This document shows, piece by piece, positions 8,753 to 16,392 of a stretch of DNA of 16,942 nucleotides. The DNA lies in NCBI GenBank assembly GCA_900554935.1, contig USJF01000009.1, forward strand, positions 1 through 16,942. The letters are read 5' to 3'. The notes beneath the pieces are model-generated. The model did no database searches. It was given only the letters and a program-made list of their open reading frames with translations, and was not told the origin of the DNA. Each line of letters begins with the position of its first letter. Positions within the stretch are counted from its first letter, which is position 1. Position numbers and translations under genes: made by a program. The DNA comes from an uncultured Porphyromonas sp. (GTDB lineage: Bacteria; Bacteroidota; Bacteroidia; Bacteroidales; Porphyromonadaceae).

Positions 8753-9745
8753 ATGAGACCCAATAAACAACCCAATAAGCAGCTAATCACCCTGTTGCTC
8801 CCATTGATGATGATCACGAGTGGGTGCCAAAATGCACCACTCAGCGATACCAGTGTATTGGCTCCTACAGCTGAGACTACCAATGAGAGTGAGCTAGACC
8901 AGTGGATTATGCAGTCCATTACCCAGCCCTACCAGATAGAAGTGCTCTACCGCTGGGATGAGAAGGAGCTACTTGGTACCTACGTCTGCCCTCCCCAAGA
9001 GGAGAAGGTCAAGAGCGTGCTAGAGACCGTGAAGTATCTATTCCTTGAGAGCTTAGAGCTATCCCCCATCGGTGGCCCCCACTACCTCAAGAGCAAGCTC
9101 CCCATCCGTATCAAGATGTATGGCGGCCCCAACCTTGATCCCCATGGAGTAGAGCTACTCTACAACCCCTTAGGCACACCTGTAGAGATGTGTATCTACA
9201 ATGTCAATAGCTTCGAAGCGAGTGACCCTGAAAAGGTCTATCTACTGATGCGAAGTGTCTTTCATCAGTTTGCCAAGCGGATGCTAGAGCTCTACCCCTA
9301 CGATAGAGATAAGTTTTACCGAATCAGTGGACATAGATACCTCTCCTCTACTGAGCCAATAGCGATCCCACTAAGTTATCATCATAGCCCCAAGGAGCGG
9401 TTTGGTTTGGATACCTATGCTGGCCGGAGAGGGTGCTACACCATCTACGGACTCCTCTCAGCGGAGGATGATATGGCCGAGATGATCAGTGCCACCCTCC
9501 TCTCTACGCCCCAAGAGATCCAAAACTTTCTGGAGGAGGTGAGTATTCCTGATGAAGATAACGATCCAGAAGTGTCGGAGCGGTATGCGAGAGAAGCGAT
9601 CAAAGCGCACAGTGAGTTGCTAAAGAAGCAAGCCTTCCTCCACCAGTACATCAAGGTGCACTGGGGGGTGGACCTCACAAAAGCCGAGGTGACTATCCTA
9701 CGTAGAATGGCACAATTTATTCAAAGCAAAGCGGAAGAAGAATGA
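8753..9745 (+). CDS. Substrate-import-associated zinc metallohydrolase-family lipoprotein, probably inactive
   Basis: The protein has 330 residues with lipobox ITSGC (Cys25). Its position right after a susCD pair, its size and its layout match the Bacteroidota lipoprotein family known as substrate import-associated zinc metallohydrolase (putative zinc-binding metallopeptidase). That family carries HExxH, usually followed by another His, and a downstream EDFAEM-like segment. Here the downstream segment is present (EDDMAEM, 238-244). At the expected active site, however, the sequence reads VFHQFAKRMLE (His171, Gln172, Lys175). The catalytic Glu is Gln, the second zinc His is Lys, and a Leu (178) stands where the third His usually follows. 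The codons read cleanly and the frame is intact, so this looks like loss of catalysis with retention of the fold, perhaps for ligand binding. Family assignment is from memory of the motifs and gene order. The gene overlaps the next by the four bases ATGA. Confidence 0.8.
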   Translation: MRPNKQPNKQLITLLLPLMMITSGCQNAPLSDTSVLAPTAETTNESELDQWIMQSITQPYQIEVLYRWDEKELLGTYVCPPQEEKVKSVLETVKYLFLESLELSPIGGPHYLKSKLPIRIKMYGGPNLDPHGVELLYNPLGTPVEMCIYNVNSFEASDPEKVYLLMRSVFHQFAKRMLELYPYDRDKFYRISGHRYLSSTEPIAIPLSYHHSPKERFGLDTYAGRRGCYTIYGLLSAEDDMAEMISATLLSTPQEIQNFLEEVSIPDEDNDPEVSERYAREAIKAHSELLKKQAFLHQYIKVHWGVDLTKAEVTILRRMAQFIQSKAEEE

Positions 9746-10779
9746 AAAAGATATACTATACTACTATTATTCCCCTCACTTTTGCACTAGCTAGCTTAGC
9801 TAGCTGTAATGGAAAAGGGCAGCAGGCATTCCATGAGAGCCCTTCGGAGCGTGTGCAAGCTAGTATCTCATCGCTTCACGAGGAGCTTACAAGTAGCCCT
9901 GATGGTTGGAGCGTTCTTTACTTTCCCCACTGCGATTCACTCCTCTTTTCTAATCCCAATGAGCTGATTGGCCAAACTGCCTTTCGTGGTCGTTTGGGTT
10001 ATGGTGGTAGCAGCTTTGTGATGAAGTTTAGCAAAGAAGGCACTGTGGAGATGAAGGCAGACTTTACCGAAGCGAGCTGTGCCGAACCTAAGGTAAGCAG
10101 GTATATTATCAAAAGGGGTAGCTACACTCAGCTTACCTTTGAGACCTTCAATTATATTCATGAGCTGGTCAACGACTCCTTCAGAGGATCAACCGACTTT
10201 CTCTATCAAGGGAAAAATGAATATGGTCAATTGGTGTTCCGAACTGCCGGCACTATCTTGCCCGCAAAGGAATACATCATCTTTACCAAGCTCAAAAGCG
10301 ATGAGGATCACCTTGCAGAGGCCTATCAAAACCGTCTCTTTTTCGAGGAGATGCAGAATCCACAGCTCTCTATTAGAATGGGTGATAGGGTATACTTTGA
10401 GAGTGACAACTACATTAAAACTAAGGCTGAGACCAATCGACCATATCTTAAGGAGTTGACCACCAAAAGATACTACCTATTTCTCTACAATAAGAAGCGC
10501 AACCCCATCCCTGGTTACCCTGCACTTCAGATGGTAGGACTAGGCTCTGGCTATGCTGGTACCGCCGACGGAATTACCTTTAGGGCTGGGTTGAGATACA
10601 GCAAGGATATTGTGTTTATGGATTTTGAACGTGTTGGTGATCGCTTTGAAGCTGAGTTGGTAAAGGTCTACAACCCTCACACTCGAGTGATACGCTTGGA
10701 GAGTAAGCACCTACATCCCGAAGGTCTACCCACAGGTGTGAAAGCCGTGATATGGGATGCACCGATTATTAAAGATTAA
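9742..10779 (+). CDS. DUF4302 family lipoprotein
   Basis: The protein has 345 residues with lipobox LASC (Cys22). The N-terminal part matches the DUF4302 pattern: SERVQASISSLHEELTSSPDGW, then a Gly-rich GGSSFVMKFSKEGTVEMKADF, YIIKRGSYTQLTFETFNYIHEL and a GSTDFLYQGK-type segment. The family is found as lipoproteins beside SusC/SusD genes in Bacteroidota, and no biochemical function is established. The composition suggests a beta-rich fold. It is translationally coupled to the gene before it through a 4-base overlap. A likely role is an accessory surface or periplasmic subunit of the uptake system, which is inference from context. In the DNA, the lipobox codons form a small repeat of AGCTAGCT either side of one T. 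Confidence 0.85.
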   Translation: MKKIYYTTIIPLTFALASLASCNGKGQQAFHESPSERVQASISSLHEELTSSPDGWSVLYFPHCDSLLFSNPNELIGQTAFRGRLGYGGSSFVMKFSKEGTVEMKADFTEASCAEPKVSRYIIKRGSYTQLTFETFNYIHELVNDSFRGSTDFLYQGKNEYGQLVFRTAGTILPAKEYIIFTKLKSDEDHLAEAYQNRLFFEEMQNPQLSIRMGDRVYFESDNYIKTKAETNRPYLKELTTKRYYLFLYNKKRNPIPGYPALQMVGLGSGYAGTADGITFRAGLRYSKDIVFMDFERVGDRFEAELVKVYNPHTRVIRLESKHLHPEGLPTGVKAVIWDAPIIKD

Positions 10780-10790
10780 TATTCAATGAT

Positions 10791-11417
10791 ATGATACATA
10801 ATACAAAGAAGCTTTTTCCTACTTCACTGAGTGCTCTCCTCCTCCTGCTATGCGCTATGAGTTGCCAGCGCAACTATCATGATCCCGAGCCTGAGGACTA
10901 TGCCACCCTTTTCCCCTTTAAGGGAATTGAGAAGCCCAAGATCTCGTACGAAGATCAGGTGCGTCAGGTTTGTGACCCATTTGAAGCTCTTGACTCATAT
11001 AGCTACCCAGGGGTGGAGATTTCTGAAGGAAAGCGTAAGTATACCGTAACCCTAACCTGTCAATTTACCGAGCGAGGTGCAGTGCCCGATGAAGTTAACA
11101 GCCGATTTGTGGTAAAGTATATTGGCGAGGATAAGCAGATACATATCATCGGAAGTAGTGCAAGTGTCTCGGGTGCCGAGGAGATCATGACACTTGAAGA
11201 GCCTTACGAAGTGACAATAGAGGCGGAGTCGGGGTATCCTATGTACCTTAGTGTCAATGGTACTGCGCCTCGTGAGTCCAATATCACTGCTAGCATTAGG
11301 GCAGTGTCGGAAGATGGACTAACTGTAGTAAAAGAATTGAAAGTAAGTCAAACACAAAATAGAGAGGGGCAAGACTATATTAGCCAACCTTTCTGCGAAT
11401 TTATCATACTACCATGA
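10791..11417 (+). CDS. Lipoprotein of unknown function
   Basis: The protein has 208 residues with lipobox CAMSC (Cys25), followed by an acidic patch (HDPEPEDY) that could act as a surface-export signal of the Bacteroidota type. The rest alternates short hydrophobic and polar segments, as expected for a beta-sandwich (for example KYTVTLTCQFTE, RFVVKYIGEDK, EPYEVTIEAES). I do not recognise the family. It is similar in size to the haem-binding lipoprotein HmuY, but no HmuY sequence feature is visible, so that assignment is not made. It starts 11 bases after the DUF4302 gene and overlaps the DUF4856 gene by the four bases ATGA, so it is part of the operon. Confidence 0.8.
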   Translation: MIHNTKKLFPTSLSALLLLLCAMSCQRNYHDPEPEDYATLFPFKGIEKPKISYEDQVRQVCDPFEALDSYSYPGVEISEGKRKYTVTLTCQFTERGAVPDEVNSRFVVKYIGEDKQIHIIGSSASVSGAEEIMTLEEPYEVTIEAESGYPMYLSVNGTAPRESNITASIRAVSEDGLTVVKELKVSQTQNREGQDYISQPFCEFIILP

Positions 11418-12619
11418 AGAAGTATCTAAAGTGTATGAGAGGAACCTTTCTCGCCCTTGTCCTCTCCTCCTTGGGGCTGACTAGTTGCCTCAATAGATGG
11501 GAAGGAGAGACGGTAGAGAGTGCTTACAAGCTACCCGAATATCCCGATCCAGAGTATAAATTCAGTAGAAATGGGCGAAGTAGTGTTGATTACTACGAGT
11601 GCACTCTCCTAGATGAGCCCCTTCAGACTATCTACAGCACCTTCCTTCGGGAGGCTCGGATCAGTAGCGAAGGTAGTCGTAATACCGTTTACACTTACTT
11701 CCGTGAGGGCCTTTATGGTTTGGCTAGCCCCCGTTCGGTAGTTGCTTCATCAGCCCTGCATGAGCCCGATAGAGCTGAGGTAATCCATGATATTGAGGGC
11801 TGCTTTGTGGCGATCGAGGCACTCAGTGGGTTAGGCAGTGAGGCGCCCAATGTGACTCGCAACCAGAGAGCTACTAAAGGTGTGGCAGGGTATATTGGTG
11901 CCCATATTGGCGACGACTTTATCTCATTTGCCATCAAAGAGGGTTTGATACCAGCCGAGTATTATAGAGAGTTGGTACGAGGTGCTATTTACCTTGACTT
12001 GATCCTTAATGTACACCTTGCGAGATCGCTTTATGCTCCTGGGGAGTTGCTCACACGACATGAGCACACCTACCTCCCCGATGGTCATAATTACACCGAG
12101 CTGGAGCATCATTGGGACCTAGCCTTTGGCTACTACACCCATTTTTGGCAGCCTCTTGTGAGCAGTATCAATCTACCTCTACTCGGGAAGAGCCGTATCC
12201 AGCTATATAATGCTTTTGCTCTGGGGCGCTGGGCATTGACCAACTATAGGTACGATATTCTGCAAGAGCAATTGCAATTGATTCGCATAGAGCTCTCTAA
12301 AGTGGTAGCAGTCCGTGCACTACAATTGCTCCAGGGGAATATCACAATGGCCAACTATCGAGAAGAGCCAGAGAATGCTCTATTCTTCCTTTCCCAAGGT
12401 GTAGGGGCACTTTATTCCCTCCAATTTGCCTGCGATAAAGAGGGGCGACCACTCTTTACCTATAGCGAAGTAAAAGCAATGCAAGAGCGGTTGCTATCAG
12501 GTGATGGGCTATGGGATAGAGAGCGGCTTGTGGGTAGTGAGGGTACGCCCGGACTACTCCATACTATTGCTAAAGAAGTGGCAGAGCGTTTTGAGCTCCC
12601 ATTGCAAGAGATTAAGTAG
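11414..12619 (+). CDS. DUF4856 (imelysin-like) lipoprotein
   Basis: The protein has 401 residues with lipobox GLTSC (Cys25). It is mostly helical. The region GVAGYIG, then a segment ending in KEGLIPAEYYRELVRGAIYLDLILNVHLA, and NYTELEHHWDLAFGYY (226-241) follow the DUF4856 order (aG..G, KGl...K.l.GA...Q..n.yL, and T.mEHhWDEAfGYf). DUF4856 proteins are related to imelysin/IrpA-type proteins and are often found near iron-acquisition genes. They are thought to be extracytoplasmic, with the exact role unproven. Here the WDEA of the hallmark reads WDLA (Leu236). No imelysin GxHxxE motif was found. With the FecA-like receptor at the head of the cluster, this gene is the best hint that the transported ligand is metal-related. 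It overlaps the previous gene by four bases. Confidence 0.8.
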   Translation: MKKYLKCMRGTFLALVLSSLGLTSCLNRWEGETVESAYKLPEYPDPEYKFSRNGRSSVDYYECTLLDEPLQTIYSTFLREARISSEGSRNTVYTYFREGLYGLASPRSVVASSALHEPDRAEVIHDIEGCFVAIEALSGLGSEAPNVTRNQRATKGVAGYIGAHIGDDFISFAIKEGLIPAEYYRELVRGAIYLDLILNVHLARSLYAPGELLTRHEHTYLPDGHNYTELEHHWDLAFGYYTHFWQPLVSSINLPLLGKSRIQLYNAFALGRWALTNYRYDILQEQLQLIRIELSKVVAVRALQLLQGNITMANYREEPENALFFLSQGVGALYSLQFACDKEGRPLFTYSEVKAMQERLLSGDGLWDRERLVGSEGTPGLLHTIAKEVAERFELPLQEIK

Positions 12620-12649
12620 ATGTACAAGTGAAGACAATTAATAAGCTAT

Positions 12650-13825
12650 ATGAAGTTCAAAAATATCCTATCTACCCTTTCCCTCCTCCTTGTCTTTTCG
12701 CTCCAGTCTCCTAGTTTGTTGGCGCAAGAGCTCAGTAAGGAGCTATTGAATAATGGAGGTCTCGAAAAGTACTACCGTAAAACCCCGCTTGAGGGCGATG
12801 AGCCACAAGAAGAACATATGTGGCGAAAAATCTATCCTCACCATTGGCGCTTTGATGATACTTTAGCTGGCACAAAGGTGCGAGGAGGTCACTCAGGTGG
12901 CTACTGTATTCTTTTTTATCTCAATGGTGGAAGTATCAGCTACCACGATAATGACTATTCCCAAGTGGGGCATATCCCCAAGAATAATATCATTCCTATC
13001 GAAGCAGGGGGCGAGTATCAATGCTCCTTCTGGTACAGAGGCGACTATGTGTTTAGAGCTAAAGTATGCGTGGTGATAGAGTGGTACAAGGATGATCAAC
13101 TCATCAAAAAAGATACCAGCTTCAAACAATTCAAATACTACGTCCCCAAAGTTGGCGACCATTGGCAGCAACATACTATCTCCGAGATCAAGGCCCCCGC
13201 CGGAGGCAATAAGGCAGCTTTTAGTTTGGTGGTAGAGGGCTCGGAGGGCAGTAAGTTCTACATCGATGATATCTCCTTTATGCAGGTGAAGAGAGGCGAA
13301 GAAGTGCCGCAGCTACCTGCCCCAGCCAACCTTTCCTCCAAAGTGATGCAGCACGAAGTAACACTCACTTGGAGAGCCATTGCCGAGCCGGGAGTCACCT
13401 ACCAAATACTTTGCGATGGGGAGCCAATAGGCGAGACTACCGAGACCAGCTTCATACATAAGCATCGTAAGGCCAATACCACATACAGCTACAGCGTTAA
13501 GAGCATCAAGGGCAGCCTTTTCTCACGCCCTTCAGATGCCATCAAGGTGCGCACAGAGGGGTACCGACGCTCACCCAACGACCCTACACGTGTGCCACAT
13601 CTCTATATGATCACTAAAGATGGCGAAGCGCCAAGGCAGTTACCCCTATTCTATACCGATCTCATCCTCGAAGGAGCCGAGATCAAGTACCATCTCAATG
13701 GGCAAGAGGTAATCCCTTCCGACGACCTCCTCCAACTAGAGCCCGGAGAGCACACCCTCATTGTCTTTATTCAAGAAAAAGATCGTGAGCCGATAGAGCT
13801 CACCTATTTCATCACCGTAAAGTAA
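12650..13825 (+). CDS. Secreted protein with beta-sandwich (CBM-like), Fn3 and C-terminal Ig-like domains
   Basis: The protein has 391 residues and a signal peptide ending at LLA|QELS (about residue 25), with no lipobox Cys. This is the only non-lipoprotein after the SusC-like gene. Residues about 31-213 look like a jelly-roll of the CBM4/9-like type: LLNNGGLEKYY at the start, then paired beta-strands and FYIDDISFMQV at the end. A fibronectin type III domain follows (about 222-303; PAPANLSSKVMQHEVTLTW to SRPSDAIKVRTE). The last 80 residues form another beta-rich module with a HLNGQEV core, and I cannot name it. It does not look like a type IX secretion C-terminal domain, so it may stay in the periplasm or reach the surface with the lipoproteins. 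No catalytic motif is visible. A ligand- or carbohydrate-binding role is a guess. It lies 30 bases after the DUF4856 gene. Confidence 0.75.
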   Translation: MKFKNILSTLSLLLVFSLQSPSLLAQELSKELLNNGGLEKYYRKTPLEGDEPQEEHMWRKIYPHHWRFDDTLAGTKVRGGHSGGYCILFYLNGGSISYHDNDYSQVGHIPKNNIIPIEAGGEYQCSFWYRGDYVFRAKVCVVIEWYKDDQLIKKDTSFKQFKYYVPKVGDHWQQHTISEIKAPAGGNKAAFSLVVEGSEGSKFYIDDISFMQVKRGEEVPQLPAPANLSSKVMQHEVTLTWRAIAEPGVTYQILCDGEPIGETTETSFIHKHRKANTTYSYSVKSIKGSLFSRPSDAIKVRTEGYRRSPNDPTRVPHLYMITKDGEAPRQLPLFYTDLILEGAEIKYHLNGQEVIPSDDLLQLEPGEHTLIVFIQEKDREPIELTYFITVK

Positions 13826-13839
13826 GCCTGTAGAGAGAT

Positions 13840-14766
13840 ATGAAGCAAAGATTGTTACTACCACTCACAAGCACCCTTCTAGCGATAGTATTGTGTGGTG
13901 CTTGCCAAAATAATAAGGCACCCCACCAGCTAGAACCTATCAAGGTCGGAGAGCAAGATCTCACGGAGGTGTCGCTCAATAAGCAGACTACTCATACCAT
14001 TATACTAAAGGGGGGTACCGGAAAATACATCGCTAATGTGGAGAGGTCCAAGATCGCAGGCGTCTCAATTAGTCGCGACACCCTACGTATCACGGGGCAT
14101 CTCGAAGGGGAGACTTTCGCTACTATTCTTTCGGGAGACTTCCGTCGAAAGCTACCTATACATGTGGTGGTGCCCCCAGTGAGTGTCAATATGGAGGAGG
14201 TGCATCTCTATCCCGAAGACGAAAGTCGCTTCATCTCACTCCAAGGTGGAGGGGATGGAGCAAAGGTGAAGATCGATGACCCAGAGGAGGCTATTTCGGC
14301 AAGGTGGAATGCCAAAACTAGTATCTTGGAAGTGGATGCCCACCACGAAGGAGTAGCAGTGGTGCACCTTATCTCTGAGGATGGTAGCCGAAAGAGTGTC
14401 ACTATCACTGTCCAATGTCGTGGTACTGCCGAAGGAATAGGACTGTATGGTACTACCTCACGAAGCCTCTTTGTCCAGATGCGTACCGCAATGACTCTCA
14501 AAAGAGGTAATCGCAGTTTTACCATATTCAATGCGGCACAACCCTACCAAGCTCAGAGAGTGGTCACCTTCTCTCCGATACCTACAGCACCACAAAAGGG
14601 GAAGAAAGTGGAGCTGCAGATTAGCCTCAACAATCCTGAAGAGTTCCGCCACACCAAGGTAAAAGAGGGGACTTACTCTTTAATCGTGGAGAAGGTGGAT
14701 GCCACGAAGGGGTTGGTAACGCTCCGTGGCAAAGGATTTAAAGTGGTGATGCCCTACATCCATTAA
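13840..14766 (+). CDS. Lipoprotein with two tandem Ig-like (Big-type) domains
   Basis: The protein has 308 residues with lipobox LCGAC (Cys22). Two similar beta-domains follow. The first is at about 40-112 (IILKGGTGKYIANVE to LPIHVVVPP) and the second at about 117-193 (FISLQGGGDGAKVKID to GSRKSVTITVQ). Each has an opening GG or GGG turn, a central strand pair and a closing I-V strand, as bacterial Ig-like domains do. The C-terminal 110 residues form another beta-rich part that I do not recognise. Such domains usually act as stalks or adhesion modules. It starts 14 bases after the previous gene and is the last gene of the block. No clear T-tailed terminator follows. An imperfect hairpin (14791-14828) and the palindromic array B lie downstream. 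Confidence 0.75.
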   Translation: MKQRLLLPLTSTLLAIVLCGACQNNKAPHQLEPIKVGEQDLTEVSLNKQTTHTIILKGGTGKYIANVERSKIAGVSISRDTLRITGHLEGETFATILSGDFRRKLPIHVVVPPVSVNMEEVHLYPEDESRFISLQGGGDGAKVKIDDPEEAISARWNAKTSILEVDAHHEGVAVVHLISEDGSRKSVTITVQCRGTAEGIGLYGTTSRSLFVQMRTAMTLKRGNRSFTIFNAAQPYQAQRVVTFSPIPTAPQKGKKVELQISLNNPEEFRHTKVKEGTYSLIVEKVDATKGLVTLRGKGFKVVMPYIH

Positions 14767-14871
14767 GTGGGTGGGGTTTAATTGATTGAGCGCATTGTAA
14801 AGTATCCCTGTCTGGGAGCAATATCGCGTTTATCAAGAAACTCACAAAAACGCTCCTCTTATCGATGGTTC

Positions 14872-14957
14872 ATTCCGCAGGTATACGGAATCCATTCCGC
14901 AGGTATACGGAATCCATTCCGCAGGTATACGGAATCTATTCCGCAGGTATACGGAAT
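14872..14957. repeat. Tandem array of four identical palindromic units, period 22 bp (array B)
   Basis: Four identical 20-base units lie at 14872-14891, 14894-14913, 14916-14935 and 14938-14957. Each has arms ATTCCG and CGGAAT (perfect 6-bp inverted repeat) around CAGGTATA. The two-base separators are CC, CC and CT. The array is in the 273-base gap between the plus-strand cluster and the convergent cysteine desulfidase gene. It could be a protein-binding array, a block to read-through from both sides, or a member of a dispersed repeat family. The two-base separators rule out a CRISPR array. Perfect identity of the units suggests recent amplification or active homogenisation. An open reading frame crosses it, but the units fall in different frames, so it is not coding. 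Confidence 0.92.
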
Positions 14958-15039
14958 TTTGGCAACTTACAAGAAGCCGTTTTACCAGTTAGAATGTGTA
15001 AGCCCGACTGCTAGAGAGCATCCAGTAGGGAGGGATGAG

Positions 15040-16353
15040 TTACTTCCCTTTGTGAGTCATGATGTGTAGGACCTCGCGGTCGGTTTCGGTCATAGCGTCA
15101 CGCCCGATGGAGGTGAGGTTGTCGATACTCTTATCGATATCATCGTCTACGACGCCTTCGTTGCTGGTGACCACCTTCTGCTCCATAGCGAGTAGAGAGG
15201 AGAGCATAGCGGAGCTGACACCACTAGTCACCTTGAGGCTACAACTTGGTTTGGCACCGTCGCAGATCATTCCGGTGAGGTTGCCCACCATATTCTTGAC
15301 CGCAAAGCCTATCTGCTCCTTTGTCCCACCCATCAGGTAGGTGATGCCACAGGCGCTTCCAGTAGAGGCGACGACACAGCCACAGAGGGCGGAGAGGCGC
15401 CCGAGCTTCTGCTTGATGTATATCACCATGAGGTTGCTCAGCATCAGAGCTCGTATTCTCTGCTCCTCGCTCACCTGCTCCTCTTCTGCAAAGGTGAGGA
15501 CTGGCATGGTGGCGGTGATGCCTTGATTGCCACTCCCTGAATTGCTCATCACGGTGATAGGAGCGCCATCCATTCGGGCATCGCAGGCGGCACTGGTGCT
15601 GGCGAGAAGTCGGGTATAGGTGGTATCGCCTAGGTACTTAGCGCCTAATTGGCTGGTGATCATCCGCCCTACACAGTGGCCGAAATGGCCTTGGAGGGAG
15701 TACTGGGAAGCGTTTTTATTGAGCCTTGCTGCCTCCTCTATAAATCGGATCTCGTCGAGAGGCATCTCTGTGGCAAATTGGTATACTAGATCGAAGGTGA
15801 GAGGTACCTCTGGACCAGCATTGGGGTCGGTAGTAGTGCCCATTTGAGTGGCTCCATCGCCTTTTTTTGCTTCGCCTTGGGGCACGCCATCTAGGGTGAG
15901 ACTCTTGAGGGCAGTGTGATTTTTCTCTATAATGGCTACTGCGGTATGCCCTTCAGTATCGTGTAGGGTGGCTTCGATGTAGAGCTTATCTACCTCTCCC
16001 TCCTTTAGGCGGATCTTGATGACCCCTTGCTCCATTAGGGCTTTGGCTTTGGCAAACTGCTCTTCCGTGAAGTGGTCGAGCACCGTGAGCTCCTTTTTGG
16101 GCTCTGCTATCACTGCTCCTAAGGCGATGGCAATGGGTAGGCCTATCATGCCGGTGCCTGGGATGCCTACTCCCATGGCATTTTTTAGGATATTGGCACT
16201 CAGGTCGAGTGTAATAGACTGGATCTCCCCCTTGAGGATGCTAGCAGCATGCGCTACGGTTAGTGCCACTGCTACTGGTTCGGTACACCCGGTAGCGGGC
16301 AGTACTTCTCGGTGTATCATCTTGATGATATTGAGCTGTAGGTCTCTTTCCAT
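15040..16353 (-). CDS. L-cysteine desulfidase-type enzyme, UPF0597 family (CyuA/YhaM-like)
   Basis: The protein has 437 residues from the ATG at 16353-16351 (MERDLQLNI). The frame stays open a further 102 codons upstream, but that part is not protein-like and a promoter sits inside it, so the shorter start is chosen. Family hallmarks are PATGCTEPVAVAL (Cys23), the SGSGNQG turn, then CGCVVASTGSACGITYLMGG and GMICDGAKPSCSLK near the C-terminus. The conserved Cys residues fit the [4Fe-4S]-dependent cysteine desulfidase/serine dehydratase-alpha-like family. Known members break L-cysteine into pyruvate, ammonia and sulfide in the cytoplasm. Automated annotations often call these proteins UPF0597 or iron-sulfur L-serine dehydratase alpha subunit. 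It is convergent with the uptake cluster and is probably unrelated to it. No strong terminator was seen between 14958 and 15039. Confidence 0.88.
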   Translation of the reverse strand: MERDLQLNIIKMIHREVLPATGCTEPVAVALTVAHAASILKGEIQSITLDLSANILKNAMGVGIPGTGMIGLPIAIALGAVIAEPKKELTVLDHFTEEQFAKAKALMEQGVIKIRLKEGEVDKLYIEATLHDTEGHTAVAIIEKNHTALKSLTLDGVPQGEAKKGDGATQMGTTTDPNAGPEVPLTFDLVYQFATEMPLDEIRFIEEAARLNKNASQYSLQGHFGHCVGRMITSQLGAKYLGDTTYTRLLASTSAACDARMDGAPITVMSNSGSGNQGITATMPVLTFAEEEQVSEEQRIRALMLSNLMVIYIKQKLGRLSALCGCVVASTGSACGITYLMGGTKEQIGFAVKNMVGNLTGMICDGAKPSCSLKVTSGVSSAMLSSLLAMEQKVVTSNEGVVDDDIDKSIDNLTSIGRDAMTETDREVLHIMTHKGK

Positions 16354-16392
16354 ATTAGTATCAATGTATGTGGTTTGTTGGTTATTGACGCA

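Noticed and set aside
10791..11417. HmuY-type haem-binding protein
   Set aside because: The size and lipoprotein nature fit, but no sequence feature of HmuY could be recognised.
11414..12619. True imelysin/IrpA peptidase-like protein with GxHxxE
   Set aside because: The nearest string (GAHIGDD) does not fit the motif, and the rest follows the DUF4856 layout instead.
14791..14828. Intrinsic terminator after the last gene of the cluster
   Set aside because: The hairpin is interrupted by a lopsided internal loop and a bulge and has no T-run, so it is mentioned only as a weak possibility.
14872..14957. CRISPR array
   Set aside because: The units are separated by only two bases, there are no variable spacers and no cas genes are in the window.
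14782..15069. Plus-strand 95-codon frame across array B
   Set aside because: It starts at a TTG, runs through 22-base repeats that change frame at every unit, and overlaps the end of the cysteine desulfidase gene on the other strand.
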